Shown here: positions 26,229 to 34,480 of the stretch, in pieces
How the letters are laid out: each line of letters opens with the position of its first letter
Position numbering within the stretch: position 1 is the first letter of the stretch
Assembly: GCF_007833275.1 (NCBI RefSeq)
Contig: NZ_CP042241.1
Span: 1,860,001 to 1,924,000, forward strand
Length of the DNA stretch: 64,000 bases
Origin: Salarchaeum sp. JOR-1
GTDB taxonomy: Archaea > Halobacteriota > Halobacteria > Halobacteriales > Halobacteriaceae
Reading direction: 5' to 3'
Notes under the pieces: generated by a model
What the model was told of the DNA's origin: nothing
Seen by the model: only the letters and a program-made list of their open reading frames with translations
The model's database searches: none
Position numbers and translations under genes: made by a program

Positions 26229-26758
26229 CCAAAGACAGACGGCGATCCGGGATGTGTCTTCGGGTCACAGACGGACTGAGCGCGGACACGGCCACCAGTA
26301 CGACGACAGCACGAACGCCCGACCACCGCCGATGCCGGACAGGAGCGGTGTTTCGAGGCAGACGCCGGCGAGGCCGCCGGAGCGCCGCGCACGCACTTCC
26401 AGCGGGGACACGCCTCCAGTATGGCCACCCGCGCAGCCGATCCCAGACAGATCACGGTCGGTCATCGCAGAAACGACTGGCGCGAGGTAAGCACTCACCG
26501 ACCGCGTCGAAGATCCTGAGGGGACGCAGTGGCGCGCGACACCACTCGGGGGTCGGATCCCGGAGCAGGTGCTCGAAGTAGCGGAACGCGCGTGGGACAG
26601 CCAGTGAGTAGTACTAAGTGATCTCCTCGGAATCACGGGGACGCGTCGACCCGAACAGGGCCACCCGAGGGACTCACACCGCGGCCACTCGAGTCACACC
26701 CGCGCACCCCGACGCCATACCGGGGATAGTGGGGACTCGGGAAGAAGTGGTCTGGTAG
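26229..26758. other. 530-bp region without a recognisable gene
   Basis: The longest gap without a gene in the window. Short open frames exist on both strands, but their predicted products are Arg/Ser-rich, lack the acidic bias of every real protein here, and have no recognisable domain. It separates the histidine kinase start from the 3' end of tRNA-Lys. It may hold a non-coding RNA, a decayed gene or only regulatory sequence. I see no classic RNase P or 7S RNA motif. Confidence 0.6.
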
Positions 26759-26832
26759 CGGGCCGGGCGCGATTTGAACACGCGACCGTCTGATTAAGAG
26801 TCAGACGCTCTGCCGAACTGAGCTACCGGCCC
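26759..26832 (-). tRNA. tRNA-Lys (anticodon CTT)
   Basis: Read on the minus strand the 74-nt sequence folds as a full cloverleaf: acceptor GGGCCGG/CCGGCCC with G discriminator, D arm GCTC/GAGC, anticodon stem TCTGA/TCAGA with loop CTCTTAA (anticodon CTT, decoding AAG), and T arm GCGTG-TTCAAAT-CGCGC. No intron. CCA is not encoded (the next bases are CTA) and must be added. Confidence 0.96.
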
Positions 26833-26858
26833 TGTGATTCCTCGTATCCGCGGGACGG

Positions 26859-26865
26859 TAAAATA
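26859..26865 (-). promoter_or_regulatory. TATA box of the tRNA-Lys gene
   Basis: TATTTTA on the minus strand lies 27-33 nt upstream of the tRNA 5' end, the normal archaeal spacing for transcription starting at or near the mature end. Confidence 0.65.
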
Positions 26866-26917
26866 GGTTTCCTTCTGGGGGTCGCGTGTGGGTTGTTCTC
26901 GAGGTCTGTCGAGAGGA

Positions 26918-26924
26918 CTAAGTA
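26918..26924 (+). promoter_or_regulatory. TATA-like box of the RCK-DHH gene
   Basis: CTAAGTA lies 25-31 nt before the ATG at 26949, which fits a leaderless transcript and supports that start over a second in-frame ATG 27 bp downstream. Confidence 0.45.
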
Positions 26925-26948
26925 CGGCCGGGGGGTACGCGTTCGTAC

Positions 26949-28403
26949 ATGAGTAGCCGGGCTACGATTTCGTCGATGTCCACGTACGCGATTCTCGGCT
27001 GCGGGAGCGTCGGGCACTCCGTCGCGGAGGAGCTCGTCGAACGGGGGAAGGACGTGCTCATCGTGGACAAGGACGAGTCGCGCGTCGAGGCGTTGCGCGA
27101 TCAAGATTTGAACGCGCAAGCCGCCGACATCCGGGACGACGAGGTCGCGGAGCTCGTCGACGAACGGGACGTGGTGCTCATCATGTCCTCGGACATCGAG
27201 GCGAACGAGGCCGCAGTGGAGAACATCCGGGGGCGGAACGAAGACCAGTTCGTGGTCGCGCGCGCGAGCGACCCGGTGACGGCGGACGAACTCACCGAGC
27301 TGGGTGCGGACGTGGTGATCAATCCGTCGAACGTCATCGCGGACGCGGCGCTCAGGGCGCTCGAATCCGGCGAGCTGGAGTACAAGGCCCGCCAGCTCGC
27401 GGACGTCATCACGGCGTCGACGAGCAAGCTCGCGATACTGACGCACGACAACCCCGACCCGGACTCCATCGCGTCCGCGGCGGCGTTGCGATCCATCGCG
27501 GAACACCTCGGCGCGGAGGCGGACATCCTCTACTTCGGCGACATCGGCCACCAGGAGAACCGGGCGTTCGTGAATCTGCTCGAACTCGAACTCACGGCGT
27601 ACGACAGCGTGGACATCTCGGAGTACGACACGGTCGCGCTCATCGACCCGGCGAAAGCCGGGGAGTTACAGGTCGGTGTGGACGTGGACATCTACATCGA
27701 CCACTACGAGACGGAGGGCGAGGTCGAGGCGGAGTTCGTGGACGTTCGGCCGAACGTCTCCTCGACCTCTACGATCCTCACGAAGTACATCCAGGAGTTC
27801 GACCTGAGCGTCGATCAGGCGGTCGCCACGGCCCTGCTGTACGGGATTCGAACCGAGACGCTCGACTTCCGGCGGGACACCACGCCCGCGGACTTGACGG
27901 CTGCGGCGTATCTGTATCCGTTCGCCGACCACGACACGCTCGAGCAGGTCGAGAGTCCGAACATGAGCCCGGAGACGCTGGACGTGCTCGCGGAAGCCAT
28001 CACGAACCGCGAAGTCCGGGGAAGCCACCTCGTGAGTGACGCGGGATTCATTCGAGACCGGGACGCGCTCGCGCAGGCCGCCCAGCAACTCCTCAATCTG
28101 GAGGGAATCACGACGACGGCGGTGTTCGGCATCGTGGACGACACCATCTATCTCGCGGCGCGCTCGAAGGACATCCGTCTGAACATCGGGAAGGTTCTGC
28201 AGGACGCGTTCACCGACATTGGAGAGGCCGCGGGACACTCGACGCAAGCGTCCGCGGAGATACCGCTCGGCATCTTCACGGGCATCGAGTCCTCCGAGGA
28301 GAACCGCGAGACGCTCCTGACGCTGACGGAGGAGGCGGTGAAGCGAAAACTGTTCGACGCGATGGGTGTCGAACAGGAGACGGGCGCGCAGAACGGCGGT
28401 TAG
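26949..28403 (+). CDS. RCK (TrkA-N) and DHH-DHHA1 domain phosphoesterase
   Basis: A 484-aa protein combining an N-terminal Rossmann RCK/TrkA-N domain (AILGCGSVGHSVAEEL, about residues 13-28) with a DHH phosphoesterase domain (motif THDNPDPDSIASA near 164-176, LIDPA, and DHY at about 246-248 where the family name motif is DHH) and a C-terminal DHHA1 domain. DHH-DHHA1 enzymes degrade cyclic dinucleotides, nanoRNAs or similar phosphodiesters with Mn2+. The RCK domain usually senses nucleotides in K+ channels. The fusion suggests a nucleotide-sensing phosphodiesterase, perhaps linked to c-di-AMP and osmotic control; this is inference. The Tyr in place of the second His is worth noting. Confidence 0.85.
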   Translation: MSSRATISSMSTYAILGCGSVGHSVAEELVERGKDVLIVDKDESRVEALRDQDLNAQAADIRDDEVAELVDERDVVLIMSSDIEANEAAVENIRGRNEDQFVVARASDPVTADELTELGADVVINPSNVIADAALRALESGELEYKARQLADVITASTSKLAILTHDNPDPDSIASAAALRSIAEHLGAEADILYFGDIGHQENRAFVNLLELELTAYDSVDISEYDTVALIDPAKAGELQVGVDVDIYIDHYETEGEVEAEFVDVRPNVSSTSTILTKYIQEFDLSVDQAVATALLYGIRTETLDFRRDTTPADLTAAAYLYPFADHDTLEQVESPNMSPETLDVLAEAITNREVRGSHLVSDAGFIRDRDALAQAAQQLLNLEGITTTAVFGIVDDTIYLAARSKDIRLNIGKVLQDAFTDIGEAAGHSTQASAEIPLGIFTGIESSEENRETLLTLTEEAVKRKLFDAMGVEQETGAQNGG

Positions 28404-28912
28404 TCCTTCCGCTTGACCATGTCGCCGAGGGTGAGACCGGATCCCCCACTCTCGGACTCCCAGTCGTCGTCGGTGCTCGACGACTCGGTGAGCGTGATCG
28501 AGAGGCGTTTTTCGAGTTTCTTCTGGACGCTGTCGCTCGGGAGCATCGCGCCGCGTTCGAGCTTCCGAACCAGACTGGCTTTCTCGCTGATTTCCTTCGC
28601 GAGTTCCTCCTGACTGAGGCCGGCGGACTCGCGGGCGTTCCGGATGCGGTCGTCGTAGTCGGACGCGACCTCCTCCATCTCGTCGAACATGTCACGGCGG
28701 CGCGTCTTCGAGGAGCCGCCGGCGGAGCCGCCGGAGCCGCCGGACGAGCTGCTGGAGGACGTGGAGTACTTGGTGGACGTAGAAGAGGACGACTCCGTCT
28801 TCACTTCGGTGCCGAAGTCGGCGCAGTCGTCACAGACGTCGAGTTCAGCGCCCTCGACCTTGATGGTCTTGGGGGACGCTGTCTCCGCGCCACACATCTC
28901 GCATTGAACCAT
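28400..28912 (-). CDS. Archaeal MBF1-type transcription factor (zinc ribbon plus HTH)
   Basis: A 170-aa protein with an N-terminal zinc ribbon (C4, C7, C27, C30), a long Ser/Gly-rich linker (about residues 39-70) and a cro/C1-type helix-turn-helix (about 80-135, ARESAGLSQEELAKEI). This is the architecture of archaeal multiprotein bridging factor 1, which binds general transcription factors or ribosomes. It is convergent with the RCK-DHH gene, overlapping by 4 bp, and has its own leaderless promoter. Confidence 0.9.
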   Translation of the reverse strand: MVQCEMCGAETASPKTIKVEGAELDVCDDCADFGTEVKTESSSSTSTKYSTSSSSSSGGSGGSAGGSSKTRRRDMFDEMEEVASDYDDRIRNARESAGLSQEELAKEISEKASLVRKLERGAMLPSDSVQKKLEKRLSITLTESSSTDDDWESESGGSGLTLGDMVKRKD

Positions 28913-28936
28913 ACAGAATCTAGCCGGGGGAGCGGC

Positions 28937-28942
28937 TTAAAA
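28937..28942 (-). promoter_or_regulatory. TATA box of the MBF1 gene
   Basis: TTTTAA on the minus strand lies 25-30 nt upstream of the ATG at 28912, as expected for a leaderless haloarchaeal mRNA. Confidence 0.55.
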
Positions 28943-28955
28943 CGCACGCCGCCGG

Positions 28956-29564
28956 TTACCGGAGATCGCGCCACGCGCCGCGGAATCGCTGGAGGGCGGT
29001 GAGGTGTCCGACGAGGGCGAACAGGCCGAGCAGCCACGCGACCACGCTCACGTTCGCGACCACGGGGACGACCACGGAGATGCCGCCGGTGAGGCAGACG
29101 AGCGCGAGGCGATCCGCGCGGCCGAGGAGACCGCCGTACTGTCGTTCGAGGCCGACGGCTTCGGTCTGCGTGCCGAGGTACGAAGTCATCAGAACGCCGG
29201 TGACCGCGGCGAACCCGAGCGCGTACTGTCCGATTCCCGCCGCGAGGCCGGCGAGGATGACGATGTCCGCGTAGCGGTCGAGGACGTGGTCGAGGAGGTC
29301 GCCGGCGGGGCTGTCCGTGTCGAGTTCGCGCGCGACGGCGCCGTCGAGCAGATCGAGCAGTCCGTTGAGGAGGACGAGCACGGCGCCGACGCCGTACCAC
29401 CAGTCGGGACCGGGGCCGGCCCGATAGAACGCGCCCGCGGCGAGAACCGCGAGGGCGAACGCGGCGACGCTGATGCCGTCCGGAGTGAAGTTGAGGCGGA
29501 CGGAGAGGCGGACGAACGGCCGGAGGATGCGGGAGGCGAGCGAGCGGTACTGGTCGAGCGTCAT
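28956..29564 (-). CDS. CDP-alcohol phosphatidyltransferase-family membrane enzyme
   Basis: A 202-aa membrane protein with the full signature D-G-x2-A-R-x8-G-x3-D-x3-D (within LLDGAVARELDTDSPAGDLLDHVLD). These enzymes replace CMP of a CDP-alcohol lipid with a polar alcohol, so it likely makes an archaeal phospholipid headgroup or its precursor. The ATG at 29564 overlaps the adenylate-kinase stop (ATGA), giving a coupled operon with that kinase and hisC. The headgroup alcohol (glycerol phosphate, inositol phosphate or other) cannot be told from sequence. Confidence 0.87.
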   Translation of the reverse strand: MTLDQYRSLASRILRPFVRLSVRLNFTPDGISVAAFALAVLAAGAFYRAGPGPDWWYGVGAVLVLLNGLLDLLDGAVARELDTDSPAGDLLDHVLDRYADIVILAGLAAGIGQYALGFAAVTGVLMTSYLGTQTEAVGLERQYGGLLGRADRLALVCLTGGISVVVPVVANVSVVAWLLGLFALVGHLTALQRFRGAWRDLR

Positions 29565-30067
29565 AGGTAGTCGGTGAAGTCGAGGTCGCCGGCGCTCGGG
29601 TCGCGGTCGCCCGCGATAGCGGCTTCCACGTCGCTTGCGACCTCTTCGGGCGGTCGGTTCGACGTGTCTATCTCGTACACGCGCCCCTCGCCGAACTCCG
29701 CGACGGCCTCGGCGAGGATCACGTCGAGCGCCTCGGATTCCGCGTTCTCCCGGGCCTTCGGTTCTGGTTCGCCGCGCTCCCGGAGCCGCTGGTCGAGTTC
29801 GCGCGGGTGACAGCGCAGCACGATGCACACGTCCGCGTCGAAGTAGTGCGCGAGGTGGCTGTCAACGAGCACGTCGTCCCGGCCGTCCAGCCACTCCCGG
29901 GCGGCGTCCACGTCCACGACGAGGCTGTCGCGTTCCTCGTCGCGTTCGGTGTAGAGGCCGCGGTCGCGGATTTCGTCGTTCAGGTGAACCACGTCGAGGT
30001 CGGTGTCCACGAGGTCGGTGACCGTCGTCTTCCCGGTTCCGGGGGTTCCGGTGACGGCGACTCTCAC
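29561..30067 (-). CDS. Adenylate kinase AK6/Fap7-type NTPase
   Basis: A 168-aa P-loop protein with Walker A GTPGTGKTT (residues 7-15), a short lid and a DSHLAHYF segment, the features of archaeal/eukaryotic AK6 (Fap7). The family has adenylate kinase and ATPase activity and in eukaryotes and archaea helps small-subunit ribosome maturation. I use the GTG at 30067: it overlaps the hisC stop (GTGA), and the P-loop then sits at the usual distance from the N-terminus. Middle gene of the hisC-AK6-CDP-alcohol transferase operon. Confidence 0.87.
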   Translation of the reverse strand: MRVAVTGTPGTGKTTVTDLVDTDLDVVHLNDEIRDRGLYTERDEERDSLVVDVDAAREWLDGRDDVLVDSHLAHYFDADVCIVLRCHPRELDQRLRERGEPEPKARENAESEALDVILAEAVAEFGEGRVYEIDTSNRPPEEVASDVEAAIAGDRDPSAGDLDFTDYL

Positions 30068-31182
30068 TCCGCGAGCACCTCGTTCAGTTCCTCGACGGCC
30101 GTCTCCGTCTCCGCCTTCGTACCGCACGTGATGCGGATGCAGTCGTCCAATCCGAAGCTCGTGCAGTCGCGCACGATGACGCCGCGGTGCTTGAGCGCCT
30201 CCGCGACCGCCGCGGCGTCCCCGACGTCGACGAGCACGAAGTTCCCGTGGCTCTCGAACACGCGGGCGTCGATGTGCTCCGTCATGTACTCGCGCGCCCA
30301 CGCCGCGGCCTCGACCGTGCGCTCGACGTGTTCGTCGTCCTCCAGCGCTGCGAGGCCGGCGCGACACGCGACGAGGCTCGCCGCGAACGGCGTGTTCACC
30401 CGCCGGTACGCCGCAGCCCACTCTTCGGGCACTATCGCGTACCCGAGGCGGAGACCCGCGAGTCCGTAGGCCTTCGAGAACGTCCGTAGCAGCACAACAT
30501 CGTCACGCGGAGCGTGACTGGCCGCCGGGTTCGACCCGGCGACGTCGTCGCGGGTTCGGACGAGGTCGATTGCGCTCGGCGCGTCGGTGAACTCGCCGTA
30601 CGCCTCGTCCACGACGACGAGCGTCTCCTCGTCGGTCGCGTCCGCGATTTCCTCGACGGCGTCGAGGGTGAACCGCCCGCCGCTGGGGTTGTGGGGGCTG
30701 GTGAGGAAGACGACGCGCTCGCCGTCGTACGCGTCGAGCACGGCGTCGGCGGTGAGCGAGAAGCCGTCGTCGCGTTCGACGGGGTAGGTTTCGACGTCGC
30801 CGTGGTGGAAGCGCGCGGTCATCCCGTAGTAGGAGAATCCGGGAGAGGGAACCAGGACGCTGTCGTCGGGTTCGAGGGTGGCGCGCGCGAGGTAGTCGAG
30901 CGCGCCGTCGCCGCCGTTCGCGAGCCAGACCTGGTCGTCCGTCACCCCCCACTTTTCGGCGATGCGCGCCACGAGGTCGGCGTGGTCGGCGGTCGGATAG
31001 TGGTGGACGTCGGTCGCGCTCTCGCGGACGGCCTCAGCCCCGAGCGGGCTCGGGCCGAACATGTTCTCGTTCGACGCGAGTTTGACGAACTCCGAGGGGT
31101 CGCGGTCGAGCTCGCGCGCGACCTCCTCGATTCCCCGACCCGCCTGGTACTCGACGTGGTCGGAGAGGTCCCGTAGATGCAT
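30064..31182 (-). CDS. hisC: Histidinol-phosphate aminotransferase
   Basis: A 372-aa fold-type I PLP enzyme converting imidazole-acetol phosphate to histidinol phosphate. Typical features are KLASNENMFGPSP near the N-terminus, the VVDEAYGEF motif (Asp holding the PLP pyridine nitrogen) and the PLP-lysine segment RTFSKAYGLAGLRLGY. The start at 31182 gives the standard HisC N-terminus. It is first in an operon with an AK6-type kinase and a CDP-alcohol transferase; no other his genes are nearby. Confidence 0.93.
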   Translation of the reverse strand: MHLRDLSDHVEYQAGRGIEEVARELDRDPSEFVKLASNENMFGPSPLGAEAVRESATDVHHYPTADHADLVARIAEKWGVTDDQVWLANGGDGALDYLARATLEPDDSVLVPSPGFSYYGMTARFHHGDVETYPVERDDGFSLTADAVLDAYDGERVVFLTSPHNPSGGRFTLDAVEEIADATDEETLVVVDEAYGEFTDAPSAIDLVRTRDDVAGSNPAASHAPRDDVVLLRTFSKAYGLAGLRLGYAIVPEEWAAAYRRVNTPFAASLVACRAGLAALEDDEHVERTVEAAAWAREYMTEHIDARVFESHGNFVLVDVGDAAAVAEALKHRGVIVRDCTSFGLDDCIRITCGTKAETETAVEELNEVLAE

Positions 31183-31302
31183 GGGTGAACCGAGCGCCCG
31201 GGCGGCCTTAAGCCTCCCTACAGCCAGTCGGCGACGGAGACGGCTCGCCCCCGGTACGCGAGTCCCGGCGGGTTTCAAGTCGCCGCCGCTCCATCGGGCG
31301 AT

Positions 31303-31758
31303 ATGGCACTCACCGAGACAGCCCTGTACGCGTTCCACCTGGTGTTCGCCTCGCTCTGGACGGGCAGCGTCCTGTTCGCGGCGTACGCAGTCGTCCCGCT
31401 CGGCCGCGCCGGCGACGCCTCGCCCGGCGTGCTCGCCGCCGTCGCGGGGAAGCTCAGCCTCGTCAACCGCCTATCGAGCGCGCTGATGCTGCTCTCCGGC
31501 CTCGGCCTCTGGGTCGTTCTCGACTACACGAGCCGGTTCCCGGACGACCCGAGCAGCCACCTCGTCCTCACGATGGTCGTCCTCTGGGTCGTCCTCACCG
31601 GCCTCGTCGAAGTCGGGGTCGCTCGACTGACGGACGCGAGCGACTCCGGAAAGGTTCGCACGCCCGCGGAGAACGCGCGACCGTTCCTCCTCGGGGCCGC
31701 GCTCGTCGGCGTCCTCCTGCTGCTCGACGCCGCCGCGCTCGCCGGCAACCTCGTTTAA
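31303..31758 (+). CDS. Four-helix membrane protein, CopD-like
   Basis: A 151-aa protein with four transmembrane helices. The first helix pair (HLVFASLWTGSVLFAAY, then a loop and RLSSALMLLSGLGLW) resembles CopD/DUF2269-type membrane proteins with a conserved His and Trp that could bind haem or copper; this is only suggestive. The ATG at 31303 is 120 bp from the divergent hisC start. Followed by another small membrane protein on the same strand. Confidence 0.7.
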   Translation: MALTETALYAFHLVFASLWTGSVLFAAYAVVPLGRAGDASPGVLAAVAGKLSLVNRLSSALMLLSGLGLWVVLDYTSRFPDDPSSHLVLTMVVLWVVLTGLVEVGVARLTDASDSGKVRTPAENARPFLLGAALVGVLLLLDAAALAGNLV

Positions 31759-31783
31759 GTAGCGGGCCGCCGTTTACCCGCAC

Positions 31784-32152
31784 ATGACCTCGCTCACGAG
31801 CGGTCTCGTCCTGTTCGTCGTCAGTCTCCTCGTCGGCGGGTTCGGCCTCTACGTCGGCGGGCGCGTCGTCGCCGGCGTCGACGACTACAGCCACGCCGTC
31901 GTCACCGCGCTGGTCGGCGCAGTCGTCTGGGCGATAACCGCGACGTTCCTCGGCTGGATCCCCCTCCTCGGCCCTGTCCTCGTGTTCCTCACCTACCTCT
32001 GGGTCGTCAAACACCGGTATCCCGGCGGCTGGGTGAACGCCGCGCTCATCACGCTCGTCGCGTGGCTCACGCTGGTCGTCGTGCTCGCGTTCGCCGAGTC
32101 CGTCGGTACGTTCGAGAAGGAGTTCGACGCGTTCGGCGTCCCCGGCATCTAA
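31784..32152 (+). CDS. Small membrane protein of unknown function
   Basis: A 122-aa protein of four predicted transmembrane helices with few charged residues and an acidic C-terminal tail. Glycine-rich helix ends ([16 protein letters not shown]) suggest close packing. It follows the CopD-like gene by 25 bp, so the two are probably cotranscribed. It is 1 bp from the stop of the convergent fumarylacetoacetate hydrolase-family gene. Confidence 0.75.
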   Translation: MTSLTSGLVLFVVSLLVGGFGLYVGGRVVAGVDDYSHAVVTALVGAVVWAITATFLGWIPLLGPVLVFLTYLWVVKHRYPGGWVNAALITLVAWLTLVVVLAFAESVGTFEKEFDAFGVPGI

Positions 32153-32153
32153 C

Positions 32154-32882
32154 TCAGGCGCGCTCGACGGTGTGTTCGAGGGTGCCGACGCCCTCGATTT
32201 CGACCGCCACGCGGTCGCCGTCGGTGAGTTCGTTCACGCCCTCGGGCGTCCCCGTGATGACGACGTCGCCGGGTTCGAGCGTGAGGTAGCTCGTGATTTC
32301 CTCGATGAGCTCCGGAACATCGAAGATGAAGTGCTCGATACTCGACTCCTGCCGGGTCTCGCCGTTCACGCGGAGCGAAATCGAGGCGTCGTCGGGGAGG
32401 TGTTCGGGGTCGGCGAGCACGGGGCCGAGCGGGCACGCGCCGTCGAACGCCTTCCCGCGCACCCAGTTCGTCTCCGCGTCCTGGTCGTCCCGGTTCGACA
32501 CGTCGTCAGCGACGGTGTAGCCCGCGATGTACTCCTCGGCGTCCGCGGCGGCGACGTTCTTCGCCTCCTTCTCGATGACGACCGCGAGCTCGGCCTCGTG
32601 CTCGCAGTACTTGCCCTCGGGGAGGGTGACGGTCGCGCCCGGGCCGGTGACGGCGTTCGGCGGCTTCAGGAAGAGGAGGGGGCGGTCGGGGACGTCCTCG
32701 CCGCGCTCCTCGGCGTGCTTCGCGTAGTTCCGGCCGACGCAGACGACCTTCGAGGGGTCGGTCGGCGGAAGAACCTCTACGTCGTCGATGTCGTAGGTGC
32801 GGCCGCCGAAGGACACGTCGTCGCCGTGGTACTCGCCGTCTCGGACTGCGCCCGCGGGGTCGCGGAATCGGACGTGATGCAT
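32154..32882 (-). CDS. Fumarylacetoacetate hydrolase-family protein
   Basis: A 242-aa enzyme of the FAH superfamily (YcgM/FAHD1-like). The metal-binding Glu triad can be seen in the segment [12 protein letters not shown] with a later Asp in ADDVSNRD, and the core starts at [12 protein letters not shown]. Archaeal members are acylpyruvase, oxaloacetate decarboxylase or 2-keto-3-deoxy-sugar dehydratase-like, so the substrate is open. Single gene, convergent with the membrane protein upstream in the window. Confidence 0.85.
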   Translation of the reverse strand: MHHVRFRDPAGAVRDGEYHGDDVSFGGRTYDIDDVEVLPPTDPSKVVCVGRNYAKHAEERGEDVPDRPLLFLKPPNAVTGPGATVTLPEGKYCEHEAELAVVIEKEAKNVAAADAEEYIAGYTVADDVSNRDDQDAETNWVRGKAFDGACPLGPVLADPEHLPDDASISLRVNGETRQESSIEHFIFDVPELIEEITSYLTLEPGDVVITGTPEGVNELTDGDRVAVEIEGVGTLEHTVERA

Positions 32883-32948
32883 ACCTACGGGTTCGAGACG
32901 CGCGGCGTAAGCGTTGTGGAAACGACGGACTCCGAGTCGGCGGTACGA

Positions 32949-32954
32949 TTTATG
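32949..32954 (+). promoter_or_regulatory. TATA box of the UPF0173 hydrolase gene
   Basis: TTTATG lies 28-33 nt before the ATG at 32982. An upstream in-frame ATG at 32952 falls inside this box, which argues against its use. Confidence 0.5.
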
Positions 32955-32981
32955 GGCCGGACGTTCGTATCAACAGACGCA

Positions 32982-33692
32982 ATGGAACTCACCTGGTACG
33001 GCCACGCGACATGGGGCGTCGAAGTCGGCGACACGACCCTCCTCGTCGACCCGTTCTTCGACAACCCGAAGACGGACACGGATCCCGAGGAACTCGACCC
33101 CGACTACGTTCTCGTCACGCACGGGCACGCAGACCACATCGCGGACGCAGACCGGTTCCGCGGCGCGCACTTCGTCGCGACGCCCGAAATCATCAGCTAT
33201 CTCACCGACGAGTACGGCGTCGAGGACGGCACCGGGATGAACCTCGGCGGCACCTTCGAGGCCGGCGACGCGTTCGTCACGATGGTTCGCGCCGACCACT
33301 CGAACGGCATCGACACCGACTACGGCGCCACCGGCGGGATGCCCGCCGGGTTCGTGATTTCGGACACGAAACCCACGCAGGTCGCCGACGCGGACTCCAC
33401 GACGTTCTACCACGCCGGCGACACCAGCCTGCACTCCGAGATGAAGGACGTCATCGCGCCCTACCTCGAACCCGACGCCGCCGCCGTCCCCGCCGGCGAC
33501 CACTTCACCATGGGGCCCTGGCAGGCCGCCGTCGCCGTCGACTGGCTGGACGTCGACCACGCGTTCCCGATGCACTACGACACCTTCCCCCCCATCGAAA
33601 TCGACACCGACGACTTCGTGAAGGAGGTCAAGGCAACGGGGAGCGACACCGACGTGCACGTGCTCGACGGCGACGAAACCTTCACCCTCTAA
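32982..33692 (+). CDS. UPF0173 metal-dependent hydrolase (metallo-beta-lactamase fold)
   Basis: A 236-aa protein of the UPF0173/YtkL family. The metal motif THGHADH (HxHxDH) is at about residues 46-52, with further ligands in VRADHSNG, the YHAGDTSL segment and the final His of PMHYDTFPP. The family is conserved in archaea and bacteria, but the physiological substrate is unknown. Start chosen from the leaderless promoter spacing. Confidence 0.9.
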   Translation: MELTWYGHATWGVEVGDTTLLVDPFFDNPKTDTDPEELDPDYVLVTHGHADHIADADRFRGAHFVATPEIISYLTDEYGVEDGTGMNLGGTFEAGDAFVTMVRADHSNGIDTDYGATGGMPAGFVISDTKPTQVADADSTTFYHAGDTSLHSEMKDVIAPYLEPDAAAVPAGDHFTMGPWQAAVAVDWLDVDHAFPMHYDTFPPIEIDTDDFVKEVKATGSDTDVHVLDGDETFTL

Positions 33693-33736
33693 GGCTCGCG
33701 TCGCGAGTGCAGGCCGTGCGTACCGAAGGGACAACG

Positions 33737-33748
33737 CTTACCTATTTT
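33737..33748 (+). promoter_or_regulatory. TATA-like region of the OsmC-family gene
   Basis: CTTACCTATTTT lies 22-33 nt before the ATG at 33770, consistent with a leaderless transcript. Confidence 0.5.
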
Positions 33749-33769
33749 CCGGGCGACCACTCGAACGCA

Positions 33770-34168
33770 ATGACGGACATCGACATCACCAGTACCTCCG
33801 AGGAAGGCTTCGTCACGCGCTCGCGAATCGGCGACTTCGAACTCACCGTCGACGCCACCGGCGAGGAAGGCCCCGACCCGAACTCCACCCTCGTCGCGGA
33901 CTACGCGTCCTGCTACATCCCCGCGTTCCGCGTCGGCGGCCAGCAGCGTGACTACGACGACCTCGGCAAGATCGAGATCGACGCCGACGCCGACCTCGAC
34001 GACGACGACGACCTCGAAGCCATCCGCTTCCACATCAAGGTCGAAGCCGACGTCCCCGAGGACGACCTCGACGACCTCATCGCACGCGGCGAGGACATCT
34101 GTCACGTCCACTCCGCCGTCCGCGAGGAACTCCGCGCGGACATCACGGCAGAAGCGGACGCCTTCTAA
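33770..34168 (+). CDS. OsmC-family protein (peroxide-reducing thiol protein)
   Basis: A 132-aa OsmC/Ohr-fold protein. Two cysteines in family positions, C48 (ADYASCYIPAF) and C111 (GEDICHVHSAV), form the reactive pair that reduces organic hydroperoxides. A very acidic loop (about residues 68-84) reflects halophilic adaptation. The gene stands alone, followed by a terminator-like repeat. Whether it acts on organic peroxides or has another redox role is not decided. Confidence 0.87.
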   Translation: MTDIDITSTSEEGFVTRSRIGDFELTVDATGEEGPDPNSTLVADYASCYIPAFRVGGQQRDYDDLGKIEIDADADLDDDDDLEAIRFHIKVEADVPEDDLDDLIARGEDICHVHSAVREELRADITAEADAF

Positions 34169-34480
34169 CGCCTTTTTGCGGCCCGGGGTCGGCTTCGGCG
34201 ACTCGCTCGCCGCAAAACCCCCACTAATCGCGAGACGCGTTGCGTTCTGGCGGTGAAAACTCGCGGCTCTGCCCCGAGTGAATCGGACGAACTACCGGGT
34301 TCCCGAACCACTCGTTCGTCCGCCCGCTATTGTCGAAACCGCCCGCCGTTTCCGGTACAGAGACGCTGTGCGGAGCGTCAGCGACCACTGCGACTCGTGG
34401 ATGACGACCGCCGTTTCGCGGTGCTATCGAATTCGGTTGACCGCACCCTCCCCACGTGTGGGGTCGGGACGTCGTGAGGA
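34169..34480. other. 312-bp intergenic region after the OsmC-family gene
   Basis: Begins with the terminator-like dispersed element (34173-34226). The rest, up to the stop of the convergent S10-like gene, shows no frame with haloarchaeal amino-acid bias. It contains a short palindrome CCCCAC-GT-GTGGGG (34450-34463), which could act in 3'-end formation of the S10-like mRNA. No RNA gene recognised. Confidence 0.5.
34173..34226 (+). terminator. Terminator-like dispersed element, copy B (after the OsmC-family gene)
   Basis: TTTTTGCGG...CTTCGGCGAC...CCGCAAAACCCCCACTA. TTTTGCGG and CCGCAAAA pair perfectly as outer arms, and GTCG/CGAC pair inside. It matches copy A after phoU (21331-21383) in order, spacing and most bases. 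Confidence 0.6.

Noticed and set aside
26252-26636. Protein-coding genes in the gap beside tRNA-Lys
   Set aside because: The frames are Arg/Ser-rich with no acidic bias, overlap each other on both strands, and have no recognisable domain.
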